Part shown: in pieces, positions 6,507 through 10,130 of the stretch
Numbering within the stretch: position 1 is the stretch's first letter
Layout: each line of letters opens with the position of its first letter
From: Planctomycetaceae bacterium
GTDB lineage: Bacteria > Planctomycetota > Planctomycetia > Planctomycetales > Planctomycetaceae
Length of the DNA stretch: 10,130 bases
Reading direction: 5' to 3'
Assembly (NCBI GenBank): GCA_027000105.1
Contig: JALTOP010000470.1
Span: 1 to 10,130, forward strand
The notes under the pieces: generated by a model
What the model was told of the DNA's origin: nothing
What the model saw: only the letters and a program-made list of their open reading frames with translations
Database searches by the model: none
Position numbers and translations under genes: made by a program

Positions 6507-6977
6507 TCAAAACTGGTAAACTTCAATTTTCCAGTTTCCCTTCCCGATCACTTCGAATCGGTATTTTCCCGGCTTGTCGAAATTCACGCTGCCGTATTTT
6601 CGGATTTTTTTCCGTTGAATTTCCATGATGAGGCTCTGGAATCCGTCTTCCCGTTTCCAGATGATCTGCTTCAGGTCTCCGTCATGTGTCCAGCGGAATT
6701 CCCAGTCGCCGGTGACAGTGAATGAACCGGTCGTCCCATGATCTTTGCCGGTGAATGTTGCAATCAGTTTTTCCTGAGGGAAGGAATTGCGATTCACCAC
6801 CAAAAAGGCAATGTATGTAACACCGATCACCATTAACAGCAATCCCAGGCAAACCAGCGTGAATCCTTTGACGGTTTGAATACCATGTTCAGGAGAGAGA
6901 GTTGGTTCTTCTGCCATCTTTTTCGCTTCGATTGTTTGAACGACTGGTTCCATGTTATTGGTATGTTTGTGGCTCAT
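6507..6977 (-). CDS. Single-pass membrane protein of unknown function
   Basis: I do not recognise a named family for this 156-residue protein. A polar N-terminus (1-36) is followed by one strong hydrophobic segment, GFTLVCLGLLLMVIGVTYIAFLVV, at about 38-61. A beta-rich C-terminal domain follows (about 72-156), with GTTGSFTVTGDWEFRWTHDG near 81-100 and a closing KYRFEVIGKGNWKIEVYQF near 138-156. The two Gly-Asp/Asn-Trp strands suggest a small sandwich fold, probably outside the cytoplasm given the single anchor. The ATG at 6977 has no clear ribosome binding site; an ATG at 6953 would drop 8 residues and is no better. It lies 108 bases downstream of the sulfatase and 219 upstream of the DnaJ-like gene on the same strand, so co-transcription is possible but not required. 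Confidence 0.75.
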   Translation of the reverse strand: MSHKHTNNMEPVVQTIEAKKMAEEPTLSPEHGIQTVKGFTLVCLGLLLMVIGVTYIAFLVVNRNSFPQEKLIATFTGKDHGTTGSFTVTGDWEFRWTHDGDLKQIIWKREDGFQSLIMEIQRKKIRKYGSVNFDKPGKYRFEVIGKGNWKIEVYQF

Positions 6978-7085
6978 TTGTGCAAGGAGAATTTGCCCAG
7001 GCGGTTGTTCCGGCCCTTCTTTGGGGATTGATTTCCGGATGCTGATTTCCGTTGAAGTCAGGCGAAACAGGGGAATCAGTTGATC

Positions 7086-8543
7086 CTACCTGTTCTGTTT
7101 ATTTTGAAACCTGGCCAGTGCCTCCTGTTCCAGTTCTGCGTTGTAATCGGGGTTGGGTATGTTGGGAATTGGTGCACCAATTTTCTGTTGCCATTGTTGG
7201 AGTCGCCTCAACAGTTCCGTTTTTTTCTGCGGGGAATGATTGCAGAGGTTTGTCGTTTCGCCGGGGTCATCCTGAAGGTTGTACAGTTCGATTCCTCCAT
7301 CTTCGAAATACTGGTGCAATTTCCAGTTTCCCACTCTGATGATGCTGCAGGGACGCGTGCGGAAAAGGGGATCACGTGATTCCAGCCTCTCTGCGTTTTT
7401 TCCAGCTTGCAGGTAAGCGGGGAAATGCCAGAACAGGGCACGGGAACCGAGTGATTCGGCTTCCCCTTTAAGAAGCGGTACCAGTGAGAGACCATCTGCC
7501 GGCTGGTCGGTTGGCATTTTCGCTCCGGTGATTTCGCACAATGTGGGAAACAGATCGACACCAATAACGGGAACATCGCACTTTGTCCCCGCTTGTACGA
7601 CGCCGGGCCATTTGACGAAGAATGGTTCGCGGATACCCCCTTCGTAGTAGGTTCCCTTATAACCTCTGAGCGGAGCCATATCTGTTGCGCTGGCCAAACC
7701 ACCGTTATCGGATGAAAAGACGATGACTGTTTTCTCTGTCAATTCCAATTCGTCAAGAACAGCGAGTATCTTCCCCACTCCTTCATCAACAGCTTCGATC
7801 ATGGTTGCCATCACGACATGATGGTGGAGCTTGCCCGGTTTTTTGTTGCGATATTTTTCCAGAAGATCCTTTCTCGGCTGCAATGGCGTGTGTACTGCAA
7901 AGTGCGTTAGATAGAGCAGCCACCGCCTGTCTTTATTGCGTCGAATAAAATGGATGGCTTCCTGACTGAGACGATCAGTCAAATACTCACCCTCTGGAGC
8001 ATCTTTCAAATCCCGATTTCGAAATGGTGGATAATATCCGTTGGGGGGAGTACCTGAATGAGTCCCCGCAAAATTGAAGTCGAAACCGTAAGGAACGGGA
8101 TCGTCGCTCAAATGCCATTTGCCAATTGTTCCCGTGCGATAGCCTGCGTTTCTGATGAGTTCCGCCCACGTTTTGATTCGAGGATCAAGTGTGTCGGTTC
8201 CAGGAATGTGCTTCAAACGTCGGTACTCTTTCTTGCCACGTGGACGGGTTCCCACATTGAAAATACGATGGCGGGGAGTGTACTGACCGGTAAGCAGGCA
8301 GGCACGCGCCGGAGCACAGTTCGCCGCACAGGAGTACGCATTGGTGAATACCATGCCCTGTTTCGCCAATCGATCCAGATGAGGTGTCTCGAAAAAGTCG
8401 GAACCCATGAATCCTGCGTCCCTCCAGCCGAAATCATCCAGATAGATAAACAGCACGTTGGGACGCTCGGAAGCATTGACGGCCTCCTGCAAATCGGACA
8501 GACCAGTCAGAGCGAAACCGAGCAGCAACAGCACCCGGGACAT
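7086..8543 (-). CDS. Secreted type I (formylglycine-dependent) sulfatase
   Basis: The enzyme should hydrolyse sulfate esters, most likely on a polysaccharide, outside the cytoplasm. The 485-residue protein has a signal peptide (MSRVLLLLGFALTGL, cleavage probably near residue 24). Metal ligands Asp36-Asp37 lie in YLDDFGW, and the formylglycine site C76-A-P-A-R80 is followed by ACLLTGQYTPRH. Lys142 and His144 are in IGKWHL, His218 in HFAVHTP, Asp279-Asn280 in SSDNGG, and Lys296 in RGYKGTYYEGGIREP. All expected active-site residues are therefore present. The C-terminal subdomain has the usual IRVGNWKLHQYFEDGGIELYNLQDDPGE stretch in part. The ATG at 8543 is chosen for the upstream AAGGGGAAG and the signal peptide; further upstream starts (8567, 8627) add non-signal residues without a binding site. 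Modification needs a formylglycine-generating enzyme or anSME encoded elsewhere. Substrate cannot be told from sequence. Confidence 0.93.
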   Translation of the reverse strand: MSRVLLLLGFALTGLSDLQEAVNASERPNVLFIYLDDFGWRDAGFMGSDFFETPHLDRLAKQGMVFTNAYSCAANCAPARACLLTGQYTPRHRIFNVGTRPRGKKEYRRLKHIPGTDTLDPRIKTWAELIRNAGYRTGTIGKWHLSDDPVPYGFDFNFAGTHSGTPPNGYYPPFRNRDLKDAPEGEYLTDRLSQEAIHFIRRNKDRRWLLYLTHFAVHTPLQPRKDLLEKYRNKKPGKLHHHVVMATMIEAVDEGVGKILAVLDELELTEKTVIVFSSDNGGLASATDMAPLRGYKGTYYEGGIREPFFVKWPGVVQAGTKCDVPVIGVDLFPTLCEITGAKMPTDQPADGLSLVPLLKGEAESLGSRALFWHFPAYLQAGKNAERLESRDPLFRTRPCSIIRVGNWKLHQYFEDGGIELYNLQDDPGETTNLCNHSPQKKTELLRRLQQWQQKIGAPIPNIPNPDYNAELEQEALARFQNKQNR

Positions 8544-8635
8544 ATCAGCTTCCCCTTTTTCAAACATGAATAAAAACCAGTGAGAGCCCACGAAAGCGCA
8601 CGAACGTACCGCCGTATTATGCCCCATTACGCCGC

Positions 8636-8641
8636 ATTATA
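8636..8641 (-). promoter_or_regulatory. Perfect -10 box upstream of the sulfatase gene
   Basis: TATAAT is present on the minus strand, 92 bases upstream of the sulfatase ATG. The -35 region is poor (TTCGCC at 18 bases). A second -10-like CATAAT lies 21 bases closer to the gene as part of a repeated GCCGNATTAT element, so a tandem or duplicated promoter is possible. Confidence 0.35.
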
Positions 8642-8781
8642 CAGCGGGCGCATCCCCAGGGCGAACCTGTTCTCCATTTTTCCACTTTTCTACCCTGGTC
8701 TTCGGGGCGAGGTTGTTGGCCTTGTTTGCGATAGACTTGTTTCGATGTGCGGCGTGAAGTCTTTGCCAAACTGTTCTCTGG

Positions 8782-8804
8782 AGCCGGCTTGATTGAAGCC
8801 GGTT
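8782..8804. repeat. Inverted repeat upstream of the glycosidase-like gene
   Basis: AGCCGGCTT (8782-8790) and AAGCCGGTT (8796-8804) can pair as a 9-bp stem with one G-T wobble around a 5-base loop. The same bases also form a direct repeat, AGCCGG(C/T)TTGATT (8782-8794 and 8797-8809). No T-run follows, so it is not a standard terminator; it could be an operator or simply another local duplication. Confidence 0.5.
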
Positions 8805-8842
8805 TGATTCTGTATTTGCTTCTGTTAGTCTTAACTTCTGGC

Positions 8843-8860
8843 AGGAAGAATTTTTACATG
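8843..8860 (+). promoter_or_regulatory. Good Shine-Dalgarno and ATG out of frame with the long coding frame
   Basis: AGGAAG (8843-8848) lies 9 bases before the ATG at 8858, the best translation signal in this gap. That ATG reads MKHQAMKNKR and then runs in the wrong frame to a stop at 9151. The long coding frame is one base off and begins at the ATG at 8887, which has no clear binding site of its own. Confidence 0.6.
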
Positions 8861-8866
8861 AAACAT

Positions 8867-8889
8867 CAAGCGATGAAAAACAAGCGATG
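8867..8889 (+). repeat. 9-bp direct repeat with 14-bp period at the glycosidase-like start
   Basis: CAAGCGATG occurs at 8867-8875 and 8881-8889, separated by AAAAA. Deleting one 14-base period joins the well-positioned ATG at 8858 in frame to the long coding sequence, giving MKHQAMLTNIFQ. The period is not a multiple of three, so gain or loss of a unit shifts the frame. Confidence 0.85.
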
Positions 8890-10130
8890 CTCACGAACAT
8901 TTTTCAACACAACTTTCGTATCACCATTTTCAGCTTCTGTTGTCTGCTCACCGCCGCACTCGTTTTGCCAGTTGCAAGCCGGGCAGTTGCAGGGGAGAGG
9001 AAGAAGTATGAATTGCCAGAATTTATTGTTCCCGGGCATCAGGAGAAGATGGACAGTTTGCAGGATCTGTTTTCCAGGCATCATTCGCCTCGCACATATT
9101 GTACCTTGTGGGATGCCTGGCTTCCGATGTCGATTTTGTGGCCTGCGATAGGCGATGAATACACGGCAAAGGAAATGCGGGAGTATTATCGCAAGGTCTT
9201 TCTGCACAGGTTTATTGATGCTCAGGGATACGTCACGATGGATCAACACATCGGATTGGCCCATCCCGAAGGCTGGCCCTTCCCGACCTGGCGGCAAGCG
9301 GGCGGTATGGGGTGGCATTTCACGCATTACAGGGATCATTATGCAAAATTTCTTGCGATTCCCCTGGCGACTCTTCAGGGATGGACGTTGGACGGCATTC
9401 AATCGCAGGGGCTCGATAAAATGCAGGGATTGGAGTTGAAACTGACACGGGCCAACGCCGTCCTGACCTCTCCGGTATGTCAGGTAAACTCGTTCGCTTC
9501 TCCATTCGTTGTCTTGCAGTGGGATCACGAACGGCTCCCCGGTGATGCGAAACCCGTTCTGCAGTGGACAACAACGACCGCTCACGAATTCGGCAAGGAG
9601 CGGGAGATATGCCTGAAGCCGGAAATGACCCGGAAAAAAAAGAATGGTCTTTCCTTTACGGTGATTCCGGTTTATCAAAATCCGCTCTGGCAGGGCACGA
9701 TCAGGCAATTTCGGATCAAATGGAATAACAGGGCTCCTGTCGATATCACATTGCGGGCGATGCACACGGCAGTTGATACCAGACACCCGATCACAAATAT
9801 CCTGTTTGTGCAGGGAGCGACAGACTATTTCAACTGGACGACAGATACGGAGTTCCTGCAGAAGAATATCTCAAGGATGCGTGGTGCAATCGAGTATGCC
9901 ATCAATGAATTTTCTGTCAGGGAAAACGGATGCGTTCTGGTTAAATGGGTGGGGCATAACGGGAAGGCGGGCTTTGACAGAAAAGCTGATGGAACCAGGG
10001 TGACCCATTTCGGGCAGGGTGTCGGGAACAATTATTGGGATTTGCTCCCTTTTGGCCATCGTGACTGTTTGGCAACAATCTATCTGTTCGATGCGTTGAA
10101 CCGACTGGCAGGGCTGGAATCACAAATTGA
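8887..10130 (+). CDS. Secreted six-hairpin glycosidase-like protein, 3' end beyond the window
   Basis: The frame is open without a stop from 8887 to the last base (414 codons seen). The N-terminus has a signal peptide with hydrophobic core ITIFSFCCLLTAALVLPVA (about 12-30) and likely cleavage after AVAG near 36. Residues about 40-300 are probably a beta-rich domain, with an aromatic segment TLWDAWLPMSILWPAIGDEYTAKEMREYYRKVF in its early part. From about 310 the sequence resembles (alpha/alpha)6-barrel glycosidases such as GH78 rhamnosidase-like or GH63/GH65-like enzymes: NWTTDTEFLQKNISRMRGAIEYAI (about 316-339) and NNYWDLLPFGHRDCLATIYLFDAL (about 381-404). The catalytic acids and the rest of the barrel lie beyond the edge, so the family and substrate are undecided. 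The divergent sulfatase suggests joint action on a sulfated glycan. ATG 8887 is the first ATG of this frame; a better-signalled ATG at 8858 is out of frame. A 306-codon antisense frame over this gene is a shadow. Confidence 0.75.
   Translation, partial: MLTNIFQHNFRITIFSFCCLLTAALVLPVASRAVAGERKKYELPEFIVPGHQEKMDSLQDLFSRHHSPRTYCTLWDAWLPMSILWPAIGDEYTAKEMREYYRKVFLHRFIDAQGYVTMDQHIGLAHPEGWPFPTWRQAGGMGWHFTHYRDHYAKFLAIPLATLQGWTLDGIQSQGLDKMQGLELKLTRANAVLTSPVCQVNSFASPFVVLQWDHERLPGDAKPVLQWTTTTAHEFGKEREICLKPEMTRKKKNGLSFTVIPVYQNPLWQGTIRQFRIKWNNRAPVDITLRAMHTAVDTRHPITNILFVQGATDYFNWTTDTEFLQKNISRMRGAIEYAINEFSVRENGCVLVKWVGHNGKAGFDRKADGTRVTHFGQGVGNNYWDLLPFGHRDCLATIYLFDALNRLAGLESQI

Larger units (their letters stand above)
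8544..8886. other. Divergent intergenic region between the sulfatase and the glycosidase-like gene
   Basis: No gene is supported here. A minus-strand frame (8637-8900) has no ribosome binding site and overlaps the next gene's start. The gap holds -10-like boxes facing the sulfatase, two near-repeats GCCG(T/C)ATTAT at 8611-8620 and 8631-8640, an inverted repeat at 8782-8804, and the Shine-Dalgarno/ATG pair discussed under the glycosidase-like gene. A weak plus-strand promoter, TTGATT (8789-8794) with TGTATT (8811-8816), is possible. Confidence 0.55.

Noticed and set aside
8637..8900. Minus-strand frame of 87 codons in the sulfatase/glycosidase-like gap
   Set aside because: It has no ribosome binding site, overlaps the start of the next gene, and its content matches no family.
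8747..9151. Plus-strand frame of 134 codons including the ATG at 8858 as a separate gene
   Set aside because: Past the first ten codons it is Cys/Arg-rich and out of frame with the long coding sequence; only its start signals are of interest.
8866..9786. 306-codon antisense frame over the right-edge gene
   Set aside because: Its length is notable, but the plus frame runs uninterrupted for 414 codons with a signal peptide and glycosidase-like motifs; the antisense frame has a Pro/Arg/Cys-rich shadow composition and no binding site.

Overview
The window looks like chromosomal DNA of a planctomycete, probably of the Planctomycetaceae/Gimesia-Rubinisphaera type. This is inferred from gene content and style: a secreted PQQ-like beta-propeller protein beginning ENWPQFRG after its signal peptide, a secreted type I sulfatase, a long secreted glycosidase-like protein, a squalene-forming HpnE, and a small protein beginning MSGPIVRTG, a type I recall mainly from planctomycetes. 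GC content is moderate, genes are loosely spaced and there are no long operons. No rRNA, tRNA, insertion sequence, CRISPR array or phage gene was seen.

Layout. Positions 1-67 (minus) hold the first codons of a small protein that runs off the left edge, preceded by a good sigma70-like promoter at 244-272. Positions 276-1739 (minus) encode HpnE, hydroxysqualene dehydroxylase. A repeat-rich divergent gap (1740-2205) separates it from zwf (2206-3792, plus), glucose-6-phosphate dehydrogenase, followed after 97 bp by a secreted PQQ-like beta-propeller protein (3890-5251, plus). A 112-bp gap between convergent genes carries three perfect 19-bp repeats. On the minus strand follow a DnaJ/CbpA-type co-chaperone (5364-6287) with an A14 tract inside the gene, a 156-residue single-pass membrane protein of unknown function (6507-6977), and a secreted sulfatase (7086-8543). 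Diverging from the sulfatase, and running off the right edge, is a secreted six-hairpin glycosidase-like protein (8887-10130, plus) that stays open to the last base.

How the parts relate. HpnE makes squalene for hopanoids, sterol-like lipids or C30 carotenoids. G6PDH supplies NADPH, which isoprenoid synthesis consumes, but the shared divergent promoter region is only suggestive of a link. The sulfatase and the glycosidase-like protein, divergent and both with signal peptides, fit breakdown of a sulfated polysaccharide, a common planctomycete lifestyle.

The most striking non-genic feature is that most gaps between genes carry short, often imperfect direct repeats with periods of 14-22 bp. One of these, a 9-bp repeat with a 14-bp period at 8867-8889, lies at the start of the glycosidase-like gene. 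It puts the ATG that has a good Shine-Dalgarno sequence out of frame with the long coding frame, and removing one 14-bp period restores the frame exactly. With the A14 tract in the DnaJ-like gene, it is one of two places where slippage could switch or truncate a gene.
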